From: Ahrensia sp.
GTDB taxonomy: Bacteria; Pseudomonadota; Alphaproteobacteria; Rhizobiales; Rhizobiaceae
Length of the DNA stretch: 64,000 bases
Direction: 5' to 3'
NCBI GenBank assembly: GCA_028817895.1
Contig: JAPPOQ010000027.1
Location: 34,440 to 98,439, forward strand
Under the pieces are notes generated by a model. That model had not been told where the DNA came from, searched no databases, and worked only from the letters and a program-made list of their open reading frames with translations. The translations under genes were made by a program, and so were the position numbers. Shown here piece after piece: positions 29,545 to 39,090 of the stretch. Position 1 is the stretch's first letter. Every line of letters starts with the position of its first letter.

Positions 29545-32472
29545 ATGCTTGAAAAGACCTATGATGCAGCCTCAATCGAGCCGCGCATGGCAAAGGTTTG
29601 GGAGGAAGCCGATGCCTTTGCCGCAGGTGCAGGCGCGCGCGAAGGTGCCGATCCATTCACCATCGTCATTCCACCGCCCAATGTGACCGGATCGCTGCAT
29701 ATGGGCCATGCGCTCAACAACACGCTTCAGGACATTCTGGTGCGGTTTGAGCGCATGCGCGGCAAAAATGTGCTGTGGCAGCCCGGCATGGACCATGCCG
29801 GCATCGCCACGCAAATGGTCGTCGAACGGCAGCTTGCCGAGGACGGTTCCAATGTCACACGCCGGGATATGGGCCGTGAGGCCTTTGTCGAGCGGGTCTG
29901 GCAGTGGAAAGAGCAATCAGGCGGGACGATCTTCAATCAGCTTCGCAGGCTTGGTGCGAGTTGTGATTGGTCCCGCGAGCGCTTCACAATGGATGAAGGT
30001 CTGTCAAAGGCTGTGCTGGATGTTTTCGTTCAGCTTTACGAGGAAGGTCTGATCTATCGCGACAAGAGGCTAGTCAATTGGGATCCTGTTTTTGAAACCG
30101 CCATCTCCGATCTGGAAGTCGAGAATATCGAAGTTGACGGCCATATGTGGCATTTCAAATATCCGTTGGAGGGCGGTGCGACCTATGAATATGTCGAGCG
30201 GGACGAGGATGGCAACGTCACCGTGCGGGAGACGCGCGACTATATTTCAATCGCAACGACTCGCCCGGAAACCATGCTGGGGGACGGTGCGGTTGCGGTT
30301 CATCCCGATGATCAACGTTATGCGCCAATTGTTGGCAAACTCTGTGAAATTCCGGTTGGACCGAAAGAGCATCGCCGGCTGATCCCAATCATCACCGATG
30401 AGTATCCCGATCCGGACTTTGGCTCCGGCGCAGTCAAGATCACCGGTGCCCATGATGCCAACGACTATGATGTTGCCCGGCGCAATGCGATCCCGCTGTT
30501 TCGCCTGATGGATGCGCGCGCAACGATGCGAGCCGATGGTGCGTCCTACTCCGAAGCTGCCGCCGCTGCCATGACCATCTTGAAAGCTGGCGAGGAGCCC
30601 TCACCGGCGCAGGTTGATGCCATCAATCTGGTTCCCGATGCCTATCGCGGTCTTGATCGCTACGAGGCGCGCAAACGGGTGATTGCTGATATCGACGCCG
30701 AAGGGCTGATGATCCGCGTCGAGGACAAAAAGGTCATGCAGCCCTTTGGTGACAGATCCGGCGTCGTCATCGAGCCGATGCTGACCGACCAATGGTATGT
30801 TGACGCCAAGACGCTGGCAGAGCCTGCCATCGCATCCGTTCGCGAGGGTCGGACAGAGTTTGTCCCAAAGTCCTGGGAAAAGACCTATTACGAGTGGATG
30901 GAGAACATCCAACCCTGGTGTATTTCCCGGCAATTGTGGTGGGGACATCGTATCCCGGTCTGGTATGGACCGCGCATGGGTGACGGCGGCCAGGCCGATT
31001 TTGACGATCCGCACATCTTTGTTGCCAAGAGCTCTGAGGAAGCGCTGCGCAAAGCGCATGAGGTCTATGGATTTGCGGTCACCGAATGCGAAGACAGGTT
31101 GGCGGCTCAGGGTCTGACCGGTCAGGAACGCGATTCAAGCGCGGCGGCCATCGCCATCTGGCGCGATGAGGATGTGCTCGACACGTGGTTTTCATCGGCG
31201 CTTTGGCCGTTTTCGACGCTTGGCTGGCCGGAGCAGACCCGCGAACTCGACACCTATTATCAAACCGATGTGCTGGTCACGGCCTTTGATATCATCTTCT
31301 TCTGGGTGGCCCGTATGATGATGATGGGGCTGCACTTCATGAAGGAAGAGCCCTTTCACACAGTCTACATCCACGCGCTGGTGCGGGACGCCAAGGGCGC
31401 GAAGATGTCCAAGTCGAAGGGCAACGTCATCGACCCGCTTGAACTGATCGACCAATATGGCGCTGATGCACTGCGTTTCACGCTCGCCATCATGGCGGCG
31501 CAGGGCAGGGATGTGAAACTCGATCCCGAACGCGTCGCTGGTTACCGCAATTTCGGCACCAAGCTTTGGAACGCGACGCGTTTCGCGCAGCTCAACGAAA
31601 TGAGCCATGCGCCCGATTTCAAACCGGTCAGCGCGCGCCATCCGCTCAACAGATGGGTACTCACGCAACTGTCTCAAACCATTGCGGATGTCACCGCCAA
31701 TATCGAAGCCTATCGTTTCAATGATGCGTCATCTGCGCTTTATCGCTTCGTCTGGAACAGCTTTTGCGACTGGTATCTGGAGCTTTCCAAGCCGGTCTAT
31801 GCCGAGGGCAGTGCCGCTGAACAAAGTGAAATGCGCCACACCACGGCTTTCGTGCTGGACACGATCTACACGCTGCTTCACCCTTTCATGCCGCATATGA
31901 CGGAGGCGCTTTGGCGCGACGTGGCGACACAACCGCGCGACACGCTGCTTTGCCATGCAGCCTGGCCGGACTGGAGTTTCGCGGATGCTGATGCGTCCAC
32001 CGATGTTGAATGGCTGATTGACCTCGTTTCGCAAATCCGTTCGGTGCGGTCGGAAATGAACATCAAACCGGGCGCCACCGTTCCGATCACCATTGTTGAC
32101 GCGAATGCGAAAACCAAGGACCGGCTGCAAAGTCAGATGTCGGCCCTTCAACGGCTTGCGCGGGTGGAAGCCGCGTCAATCGATGAGACTGTTCCACAAG
32201 GATCTGTGCAGTTGACGATCGGCGAAGCCACCGCCTGTCTTGTGCTGAAAGACGTAATTGATTTTTCAGCGGAAACCGCTCGCTTGGAAAAGGAGGCGGC
32301 GGCCATAGACAAAGACATAAAGCAACTGACCGGCAAGCTTGGCAACGAGAAGTTTCTGGCCAATGCCGCGGCCCATATTGTTGAAGAAGCGCGTCAGAAG
32401 CTCGCCGATGCGGAGCAGAAGAAGGCCAAGAACGAAGAAGCGCAACAGCGCATGCGCGCTTTTGCCGGGTGA
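29545..32472 (+). CDS. valS: Valyl-tRNA synthetase
   Basis: A 975-residue class I synthetase. The HIGH-type motif P-P-N-V-T-G-S-L-H-M-G-H is near residue 45, the editing domain insertion (T-T-R-P-E-T-M-L-G-D) near residue 240, the KMSKS loop A-K-M-S-K-S-K-G-N near residue 620, and the C-terminal ValRS coiled coil (E-K-E-A-A-A-I-D-K-D-I-K-Q-L-T) occupies the last 65 residues. It charges tRNA-Val and edits mischarged threonine. The ATG at 29545 gives the usual M-L-E-K-T-Y start. It follows popZ by 159 bp. Confidence 0.98.
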   Translation: MLEKTYDAASIEPRMAKVWEEADAFAAGAGAREGADPFTIVIPPPNVTGSLHMGHALNNTLQDILVRFERMRGKNVLWQPGMDHAGIATQMVVERQLAEDGSNVTRRDMGREAFVERVWQWKEQSGGTIFNQLRRLGASCDWSRERFTMDEGLSKAVLDVFVQLYEEGLIYRDKRLVNWDPVFETAISDLEVENIEVDGHMWHFKYPLEGGATYEYVERDEDGNVTVRETRDYISIATTRPETMLGDGAVAVHPDDQRYAPIVGKLCEIPVGPKEHRRLIPIITDEYPDPDFGSGAVKITGAHDANDYDVARRNAIPLFRLMDARATMRADGASYSEAAAAAMTILKAGEEPSPAQVDAINLVPDAYRGLDRYEARKRVIADIDAEGLMIRVEDKKVMQPFGDRSGVVIEPMLTDQWYVDAKTLAEPAIASVREGRTEFVPKSWEKTYYEWMENIQPWCISRQLWWGHRIPVWYGPRMGDGGQADFDDPHIFVAKSSEEALRKAHEVYGFAVTECEDRLAAQGLTGQERDSSAAAIAIWRDEDVLDTWFSSALWPFSTLGWPEQTRELDTYYQTDVLVTAFDIIFFWVARMMMMGLHFMKEEPFHTVYIHALVRDAKGAKMSKSKGNVIDPLELIDQYGADALRFTLAIMAAQGRDVKLDPERVAGYRNFGTKLWNATRFAQLNEMSHAPDFKPVSARHPLNRWVLTQLSQTIADVTANIEAYRFNDASSALYRFVWNSFCDWYLELSKPVYAEGSAAEQSEMRHTTAFVLDTIYTLLHPFMPHMTEALWRDVATQPRDTLLCHAAWPDWSFADADASTDVEWLIDLVSQIRSVRSEMNIKPGATVPITIVDANAKTKDRLQSQMSALQRLARVEAASIDETVPQGSVQLTIGEATACLVLKDVIDFSAETARLEKEAAAIDKDIKQLTGKLGNEKFLANAAAHIVEEARQKLADAEQKKAKNEEAQQRMRAFAG

Positions 32473-32520
32473 ATTACGCACTGAGAATTCGTGATACGGC
32501 TGCGTCGGATATCGCTGAGA

Positions 32521-33315
32521 TCAGATCATGTCGCGCAGGAAGGTTTTCCCCTTCAGGTAGAAGAACGGCATCGCCTTTGAGGGGGACAACTGCGGGTCAT
32601 CGCGCAATCGCTTCTGCAACTCGTCCAGCACGGTGAGCGTGATCACGGGCAGTTCGAGGTATTTGGCATCGTTTAGAGTGATCCAGTGCAATTCCTGCAA
32701 CTCGCCGGAGGGACCGGTGCCCTCCGGCAGGGCATGAAAAATGTGGTCCTTTTTCGTTGCGAAGAACCAGGCGTCGAAGCGCCGCGTGCGGCCCGGGGGA
32801 GTGATGGCGCGGGCAATCAGGCGCAACGGATCGAGCGTCGGGGTGATGTTGTGCGCCTCAAATGCCTTCCAGTCATCGTGACGCGCCTTGAAATCGCGGA
32901 CAGCGCGGGTGCCCAGAAACAGCCCTGCCTCTTCATATGTCTCGCGAATGCACGCCAGACCCAAAGCCCGGGCTCGGCGACGCGTCGGCTTGCGTCGCAG
33001 ATTGCCGAAGATCTTGTCCTGCGTTGTCGGATCAAGCTCCGTCTGGGCGCGGACAGACCCATCATACCGGTCAACCTTGCCGCCGGGAAAGACGAACAGA
33101 CCGGGCATGAATTTGTGGTTCTCGTGACGCCTGCCCATCAAGAGCTTGGGATTGTCGCCCTCACCATCAAGGATAATCAGCGTGGCGGCGTCTTTCGGCG
33201 GCATGTTGGGGCTGCGCTTAGAGCCGTCCATGGCAGCGGCTTCTTCCATCGCGTCACGCGACATGTTGCCCTTCAAGAGGCCAGGCGTGGAACGTTGATC
33301 ATCCATCTTTTTCAT
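32521..33315 (-). CDS. Nudix hydrolase
   Basis: About 264 residues from the ATG at 33315; 33327 and 33306 are alternative starts. The Nudix core is recognisable: F-P-G-G-K-V-D at about residues 76-82 and R-E-T-Y-E-E-A-G-L at about 124-132. The insert between the GG and the REx2EE part is much longer than in a canonical Nudix box, as in the NUDT19-like group. Substrate is unknown (possibly a CoA or nucleotide diphosphate derivative). Its start overlaps the end of the DUF983 gene, so it is the last gene of the topA-rnr-DUF983-Nudix set. Confidence 0.88.
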   Translation of the reverse strand: MKKMDDQRSTPGLLKGNMSRDAMEEAAAMDGSKRSPNMPPKDAATLIILDGEGDNPKLLMGRRHENHKFMPGLFVFPGGKVDRYDGSVRAQTELDPTTQDKIFGNLRRKPTRRRARALGLACIRETYEEAGLFLGTRAVRDFKARHDDWKAFEAHNITPTLDPLRLIARAITPPGRTRRFDAWFFATKKDHIFHALPEGTGPSGELQELHWITLNDAKYLELPVITLTVLDELQKRLRDDPQLSPSKAMPFFYLKGKTFLRDMI

Positions 33316-33709
33316 GATCGTCCCCAAACCCGAACATTTTTAAAGCCCATTGAAGACCAACCACGCCACCCTTTACGGGCTGCAAAAGAGCAAGGGTGAG
33401 AACAACTGTGAGCGGTATCCAGACCAAAAGATGGGTGGTCATGCTCCAATCCGTCCGCGCCTCGACGAGCATCAGCGCGGTCACGACGACGTGGCCGACG
33501 ATGACGATGACGACATAGGGAGGGAAATCTTGCGCGCGTTCGTGATGCAAATCCTGCCCACAAACGCTGCATTGCTGCGAGACCTTTAGCCACTTGTGGA
33601 AAATTCGACCTTCGCCACAGCGCGGGCATTTGCCACGCAAACCCTTCAGGATTGCAGGCCAGACCGGACGCTTCTCGATCCATTTGTCGCTTTCATTTTC
33701 AATGGTCAT
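33299..33709 (-). CDS. DUF983 family membrane protein
   Basis: A 136-residue protein. The N-terminal segment contains two C-x2-C pairs (C-P-R-C-G-E-G and C-S-V-C-G-Q-D-L), a probable zinc ribbon. Two membrane helices follow (Y-V-V-I-V-I-V-G-H-V-V-V-T-A-L-M-L-V and L-L-V-W-I-P-L-T-V-V-L-T-L-A-L-L), then a short cytosolic tail. This is the DUF983 layout, of unknown function. The ATG at 33709 is preferred over the longer frame from 33742, which would overlap rnr. It lies 29 bp after rnr and overlaps the Nudix start by 17 bp. Confidence 0.88.
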   Translation of the reverse strand: MTIENESDKWIEKRPVWPAILKGLRGKCPRCGEGRIFHKWLKVSQQCSVCGQDLHHERAQDFPPYVVIVIVGHVVVTALMLVEARTDWSMTTHLLVWIPLTVVLTLALLQPVKGGVVGLQWALKMFGFGDDHEKDG

Positions 33710-33738
33710 GCTTGTCTTTCCAAGTCCACTGTAAAGGC

Positions 33739-36033
33739 TCAACGCGAACGACCAAACCGGTCAGACCGCTTTGAGCGACGTGGGCGACCGGAAGGAGAGC
33801 CCGATTTCGAACGGCGCGAGCGTGGCAGTTCTTTGCTTACTCTGCCGTCGCTAACCATTTCGAACCGAAGTGCCCCGGCCACCGGTGCGGCCTCCACAAG
33901 ACGAACCGTCACCGCGTCACCAAGTCGGAAGGACTCGGCTGAGTGCTCGGCAGTCACCGAATGCGCCGCCTCGTCATATATGTAATATTCATCACCCAAA
34001 TGCGAGATAGGGATGAAGCCGTCCGCGCCTGTATCGCTCAAGGTGACGAACAATCCGGCCCGGGTCACGCCATTAATGCGGGCCGAGAATTCCGCACCGA
34101 TTCGATCCGCGAGATGCGCCGCGATCAGCCGATCAACCGTTTGGCGTTCCGCCAACATGGCGCGTCTTTCGCTGCCGGAGATGTCTTCGGCAATAACGTC
34201 GAGCTTTTCTTCTTCTTCTCCAGTGATCCCGCCTTCGCCCAAACCGAGCGCTGCAACCAGCGCCCGATGCACGATCAGATCGGCATAACGTCGGATCGGA
34301 GAGGTGAAATGCGCATATTTTCGCAAGTTGAGGCCGAAATGCCCGGCATTGGACGGATTGTATTCAGCCTGACTTTGCGAGCGCAGCACGATCGAGTTGA
34401 CCATCTCTTCATACTCGCCACTTTTCACCTGATTGAGAATGGCGTTGAACCGAGCCGGTCGCAGCTTCTCTCCTTTGGCGAGCGGGATTGAGAGTGTGCG
34501 CAGAAAATCGCGAAGGCTTTCAAGCTTGGCCAGCGACGGCGCTTCGTGAATGCGGTAGATGAGCGGCTGTTTTCTGCTCTCCAGTGTCTCAGCTGCACAG
34601 ACATTGGCCTGGATCATGAACTCCTCGACCAGCCGATGGGCGTCTAACCTTGGGGGAACAACAACCCGCTCCACGCCGCCTTGTTCATTCAGGATGATCT
34701 TGCGCTCCGGCATGTCGAGCTTGAGCGGTTCACGGGCATCTCGACCGCGCTTGAGCACCGCATAGGCGCCCCACAGCGGGCGCAGCACAGCGTCGAGATG
34801 CGCCCGCGCGCGCGGGGCGTCCTCGCCATCAATCGCGGCCTGCGCTTCCTCATAGGCTAGTCTGGCATGAGAACGCATCATGATGCGGTGAAAGCGGTGG
34901 CGCAGTTTGCGGCCTTGAGCATCGAACACCATGCGAACCGCCATAGCGGGGCGGTCGACATTTTCTTTCAGCGAGCACAGATCGTTTGAAATGCGCTCCG
35001 GCAACATCGGCACCACCCGATCGGGAAAATAGACCGAGTTGCCGCGTTTGAGCGCCTCGCGGTCCAGCGTCGAGCCGGGGCGCACATACCAGGAGACATC
35101 TGCGATAGCGACGTCAACGATATGGCCACCGGGATTGGTCTCATCGTCATCGGGCTTTGCAAAGATCGCATCATCGTGATCCTTGGCATCGGCAGGGTCG
35201 ATGGTGACGAGCGGTATGTCACGCCAGTCTTCACGGCCCTGAAGCGATGCTGCTTCGGCCGCATTGGCTTGGTCCAGCACCTCCGGCGGAAAGGCGATGG
35301 GAATATTGTGTTCGTGCAGCGCGATCAGCGAAATCGCTTTTTCGCTGTTCATGTCGCCGATGACGCGTTCCACCCGAGCCTGCTTCAGCCCATGGCTGTT
35401 GCGGCCAATCGGTGTGACTTCCACAAGATCGCCGGGCTTCGCCTCCCCGAGGTTTTTCTCGTGGACCAGAAGTTCGTGCTGCTTGCGATTCGTCGGCTCG
35501 ATACGACCGACGAAGCCGTTTTCCGGCTCTGGATATGGACGAAAAACGCCCAGCAAAGTACCGCGATTGCGGTCCAGCACCTTCATGACCTTGCCACGCG
35601 GTGAGCCTTTGTCCGGCGTTTCTATGCGAGCGAGGACCCGATCACCGATGCCTGCCGTGGGAGATTTGCCTCGCGAAGAATGGATGATGGAGACGACGGG
35701 ACGCTTGCCATCGCGGGTCTCGTCCCATTGGACAGGTCGGGCGAGGAGGCCGCCGTCACGATCTCTGGCCGTGATGTCGAGCACGGCGACGGGTGGCAGA
35801 GTACCGGGTTTGGAAAAACGCTTGCCGCGGCGTTCGATTTTACCGTCTGCCTGAAGTTCTTTGAGAATGGCCTTCAGCGCAATCTTCTGCTGGCCTTTCA
35901 GTCCGAAGGCACGAGCAACTTCTCTTTTGCCATTTTGTTTGGGATTGGCCTCCAGCCAGGCCAGCACTTCCGCACGATCAGGCAAAGGCGCACGCTTGCC
36001 CTTGTTCTTCGCTGGTTTTGAAGCCTTGGCCAA
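33739..36033 (-). CDS. rnr: Ribonuclease R
   Basis: A 764-residue RNase II-family 3'-5' exoribonuclease. A helical N-terminal domain is followed by cold-shock-like domains, then the catalytic RNB domain with D-P-A-D-A-K-D-H-D-D-A-I (metal-binding aspartates) near residue 280, an S1 domain, and a basic R/S/G-rich tail (R-S-R-R-S-K-S-G). It degrades structured RNA processively. The start appears to be a TTG at 36033, 11 bp after the topA stop codon; no ATG or GTG is available in a suitable position. It is cotranscribed with topA. Confidence 0.95.
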   Translation of the reverse strand: MAKASKPAKNKGKRAPLPDRAEVLAWLEANPKQNGKREVARAFGLKGQQKIALKAILKELQADGKIERRGKRFSKPGTLPPVAVLDITARDRDGGLLARPVQWDETRDGKRPVVSIIHSSRGKSPTAGIGDRVLARIETPDKGSPRGKVMKVLDRNRGTLLGVFRPYPEPENGFVGRIEPTNRKQHELLVHEKNLGEAKPGDLVEVTPIGRNSHGLKQARVERVIGDMNSEKAISLIALHEHNIPIAFPPEVLDQANAAEAASLQGREDWRDIPLVTIDPADAKDHDDAIFAKPDDDETNPGGHIVDVAIADVSWYVRPGSTLDREALKRGNSVYFPDRVVPMLPERISNDLCSLKENVDRPAMAVRMVFDAQGRKLRHRFHRIMMRSHARLAYEEAQAAIDGEDAPRARAHLDAVLRPLWGAYAVLKRGRDAREPLKLDMPERKIILNEQGGVERVVVPPRLDAHRLVEEFMIQANVCAAETLESRKQPLIYRIHEAPSLAKLESLRDFLRTLSIPLAKGEKLRPARFNAILNQVKSGEYEEMVNSIVLRSQSQAEYNPSNAGHFGLNLRKYAHFTSPIRRYADLIVHRALVAALGLGEGGITGEEEEKLDVIAEDISGSERRAMLAERQTVDRLIAAHLADRIGAEFSARINGVTRAGLFVTLSDTGADGFIPISHLGDEYYIYDEAAHSVTAEHSAESFRLGDAVTVRLVEAAPVAGALRFEMVSDGRVSKELPRSRRSKSGSPSGRPRRSKRSDRFGRSR

Positions 36034-36044
36034 TCTGTCAATCG

Positions 36045-38684
36045 CTAGGCTTTTGCAGCCGCCTTTTTGGGCGCGCTTTTCTTGGCGGGCGCCTTCCTCT
36101 TGGCCGCAGGTTTCTTTTTCGCCGCCGCTTTCTTGGCAGGAGCCTTCTTGATCTGCGCCTTCGCCCCCATTTTCTCCGCCCGCGCGGCGAGCAGGGGCAC
36201 AGCTATGGCCATGTCAACAGATTGCGGATCGGTGCCCTTTGGAATGGTCGCATTGACCTTGCCGTGATTGACGTAAGGCCCGAAGCGGCCATCCTTCACA
36301 GTCACGGGGCCACCCAGTTCGGGATGCTCTCCGAGCTCTTTCAATGCTGCGGAGGCTCCACGGCGTGGTCCCTTCTTCTCGGCCTCGGCCAGAAGATCGA
36401 CGGCTCGGTTGAGGCCGATCGTGAACAGATCGTCGAATTCCTCAACGCTTGCAAACTTCTTGCGCGGCTTGGTGTCGTGTTCGACCAACGGGCCGTAACG
36501 CCCGTCACGGGCATAAATCATATCGCCGGTTTCCGGGTGCTTGCCAACTTTGCGTGGCAGGGAAAGGAGCTTCAGCGCGCCTTCAAAATCGAGCGTTTCG
36601 GGGTCCCAGCTTTTGGGCACGGAGCCGCGCTTGGCCTCTTTGCCTTCGCCGCGCTGCACATAGGGCCCGTAGCGGCCCGTGCGCAATGTGATTTCCTCGC
36701 TAGAATCCGGATCAACCCCCAAGACTTTGGGGCCGTCCAGCGCTACAGCATCGCTGTCCGCATCACCACCAAGTTGGCGCGTGAAGGAGCAGTCAGGGTA
36801 ACGGTTGCAGCCAATGAAGGCCCCGTTGCGCGACACTTTCAAGGACAACTCGCCCTCTCCGCAGGCCGGGCACAGCCGTGGGTTCGAGCCGTCTTCCTTT
36901 GGCGGGAAGGCGAGGGGGCCCAGCGCATCGTTGAGGTGGTCGAGCACTTCGGAAATGCGCAAATCCTTGGTTTCCGCAATATGGGCGGAGAATTCTCGCC
37001 AAAAGTCGTGCAGCACGTCCTTCCAGACCAGATCGCCGGCAGAAATTCTATCCAACTTGTCCTCAAGGTCTGCCGTGAAGCCATATTCGACGTAGCGGTT
37101 GAAGAAGTTTTCCAGAAACGCCGTAACAAGACGTCCCTTTGCCTGCGGAATGAGGCGACGCTTGTCGATCGTGACATATTCGCGCGCTTCAAGCGTGGCG
37201 AGTGTCGAGGCATAGGTGGACGGTCGACCAATGCCCAACTCTTCCATTTTTTTGATCAGGGACGCTTCGGAGTAGCGTGCAGGTGGTTCTGTGAAGTGCT
37301 GCGTCGCGGTGATTTCCTCACGCGACACGGTTTCGCCCTCTGACAACGGCACAAGCCGCTTGTCATCTTCCTCATCCTTCTTAGAGGATGTGTCAGCATA
37401 GACGCTCAAAAAGCCATCAAATTTGATGACGGACCCATTGGCACGCAATATCGCCGTTCTGCCGTCCTCGCTTTTGGCCTCAATGTCGACGGCGGTGCGC
37501 TCGATCTTGGCCGACGCCATCTGGCTGGCAATGGTGCGCTTCCAGATCAGATCGTAGAGACGGCGCTGATCATCATCGAGACGGGCCGCGACATTGCCGG
37601 GCAGGCGGGCGAGTGAAGTGGGCCGCACGGCTTCATGCGCTTCCTGCGCGTTCTTCGCTTTTGAGGAATAGTGACGCGGCTTGTCCGGCAGATAGATCGC
37701 ACCATAGGTATCGCCGATCACTTCGCGCGCTTCGGTGACGGCCTCCGGCGCAATCTGCACGCCATCGGTTCTCATATAGGTGATCAGGCCAACGGTCTCG
37801 CCGCCAAGGTCGATTCCCTCATAAAGGCGCTGCGCCGTCTGCATGGTGCGAGAGGCAGAAAACCCAAGCTTGGATGAGGCATCCTGCTGCAGTGTAGACG
37901 TCGTGAAAGGCGCGTAAGGGTTGCGTGTCGTTGGCTTGGCCTCAACCTTAGCGACCGTGAAGTCAGACCGCATGAGCATGCTTTTGATGTCGTCAGCCTG
38001 GTCTTTGGCTTTGACATCGAGACGCTGAATCTTTGTCCCCTCAAACCTGGTGAGGCGTGCCTCGAAATCGGCCTTCGACTTGTTTTTGAATTGGCCGAGG
38101 ATGCTCCAATATTCTTGCGGCTGAAACCGCTCGATCTCGTTTTCGCGCTCGCAGACGAGGCGCAATGCCACCGATTGAACGCGGCCGGCAGAGCGGGCGC
38201 CGGGCAGCTTTCGCCAAAGCACCGGGGACAGATTGAAGCCGACAAGATAGTCAAGCGCGCGCCGAGCCAGATAGGCTTCAACCAGAGGTCCATCGATTTC
38301 GCGGGGCCGCTCCATCGCGTCGAGGATCGATTTCCTCGTGATCGCGTTGAAGACAACCCGCTCTACAGGCTTGTCCTTCAACGCTTTTTTCTCATTCAAG
38401 GCCTGAAGCACATGCCATGAAATCGCTTCACCTTCCCGGTCCGGGTCGGTCGCGAGGATGAGACCATCGGCAGCCCTGGCCGCTTTCGTGATGTCAGCGA
38501 GACGCGGTTTTGAGCGGCTGTCCACCGTCCACGACATCGCGAAATCTTCATCAGGAAGGACCGAGCCATCCTTCGGTGGCAAGTCGCGAACATGCCCGTA
38601 AGAGGCCAGGACCTTGTAGTCCGACCCAAGATATTTGTTGATCGTTTTTGCTTTTGCCGGAGATTCGACAATGACCAATTTCAT
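36045..38684 (-). CDS. topA: DNA topoisomerase I
   Basis: An 879-residue type IA topoisomerase. The Toprim domain starts M-K-L-V-I-V-E-S-P-A-K and contains D-P-D-R-E-G-E-A-I-S-W-H. The catalytic tyrosine lies in T-Y-M-R-T-D-G near residue 302, and a C4 zinc motif (C-P-A-C...C-N-R-Y-P-D-C) near residues 604-628. Several topo-C repeats (R-Y-G-P-Y-V/R-F-G-P-Y-V) follow. The protein ends in a 45-residue Lys/Ala/Pro tail of histone H1-like character. It relaxes negative supercoils. The ATG at 38684 is chosen over the 19-codon upstream extension. Confidence 0.97.
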   Translation of the reverse strand: MKLVIVESPAKAKTINKYLGSDYKVLASYGHVRDLPPKDGSVLPDEDFAMSWTVDSRSKPRLADITKAARAADGLILATDPDREGEAISWHVLQALNEKKALKDKPVERVVFNAITRKSILDAMERPREIDGPLVEAYLARRALDYLVGFNLSPVLWRKLPGARSAGRVQSVALRLVCERENEIERFQPQEYWSILGQFKNKSKADFEARLTRFEGTKIQRLDVKAKDQADDIKSMLMRSDFTVAKVEAKPTTRNPYAPFTTSTLQQDASSKLGFSASRTMQTAQRLYEGIDLGGETVGLITYMRTDGVQIAPEAVTEAREVIGDTYGAIYLPDKPRHYSSKAKNAQEAHEAVRPTSLARLPGNVAARLDDDQRRLYDLIWKRTIASQMASAKIERTAVDIEAKSEDGRTAILRANGSVIKFDGFLSVYADTSSKKDEEDDKRLVPLSEGETVSREEITATQHFTEPPARYSEASLIKKMEELGIGRPSTYASTLATLEAREYVTIDKRRLIPQAKGRLVTAFLENFFNRYVEYGFTADLEDKLDRISAGDLVWKDVLHDFWREFSAHIAETKDLRISEVLDHLNDALGPLAFPPKEDGSNPRLCPACGEGELSLKVSRNGAFIGCNRYPDCSFTRQLGGDADSDAVALDGPKVLGVDPDSSEEITLRTGRYGPYVQRGEGKEAKRGSVPKSWDPETLDFEGALKLLSLPRKVGKHPETGDMIYARDGRYGPLVEHDTKPRKKFASVEEFDDLFTIGLNRAVDLLAEAEKKGPRRGASAALKELGEHPELGGPVTVKDGRFGPYVNHGKVNATIPKGTDPQSVDMAIAVPLLAARAEKMGAKAQIKKAPAKKAAAKKKPAAKRKAPAKKSAPKKAAAKA

Positions 38685-38904
38685 GCTGAAACCGCAATGA
38701 TGTGATGTGCCGCACGAACGGCCTACTGAGCGGCAGGACATAAGACCGTTGCTTCAGAAACGCAAACGGTCGCTCCTTTCGGGAATGCAAGAATGCATCT
38801 ATTAAGGGAATAAGATATTGAAATCGCGTTCCGGTTGTGACACGCTGTAGTTGAAATTTGGCACGACAGCACGTTTAGCGAACTTCTCTTCCCGCGTCCA
38901 ATAT

Positions 38905-39090
38905 ATGCAAGATCCTCAGTCCTCACCGCGGCAAACCGCCAACTATATCGAGGAGATGCTCGTAGAACTGGGCAGCATGTCGCGCGCCGCAAACACGCCG
39001 GTGCTCACCTATTTGCTCGAAATGGCGGAGGCAGAAGCGGCAGATATCGCCTCAGGTCGCACCCTGCCGGCCAATCAATCACGCAAGTGA
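38905..39090 (+). CDS. Small conserved rhizobial protein, function unknown
   Basis: A 61-residue soluble protein (M-Q-D-P-Q-S-S-P-R-Q-T-A-N-Y-I-E-E-M-L-V-E-L). It is predicted helical and acidic, with a pattern of Y-I-E-E-M-L and L-T-Y-L-L-E-M-A-E-A-E-A. Short proteins of this pattern are common in rhizobial genomes without known role. It is transcribed divergently from topA, and its last 12 bp overlap the 3' end of dprA on the other strand. The frame could start at 38851, but the ATG at 38905 fits the family better. The ribosome binding site is not evident. Confidence 0.65.
   Translation: MQDPQSSPRQTANYIEEMLVELGSMSRAANTPVLTYLLEMAEAEAADIASGRTLPANQSRK

Noticed and set aside
36018..37343. 441-codon open frame antisense to topA
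   Set aside because: topA is fully supported by motifs on the other strand; this frame is an artefact of codon bias.
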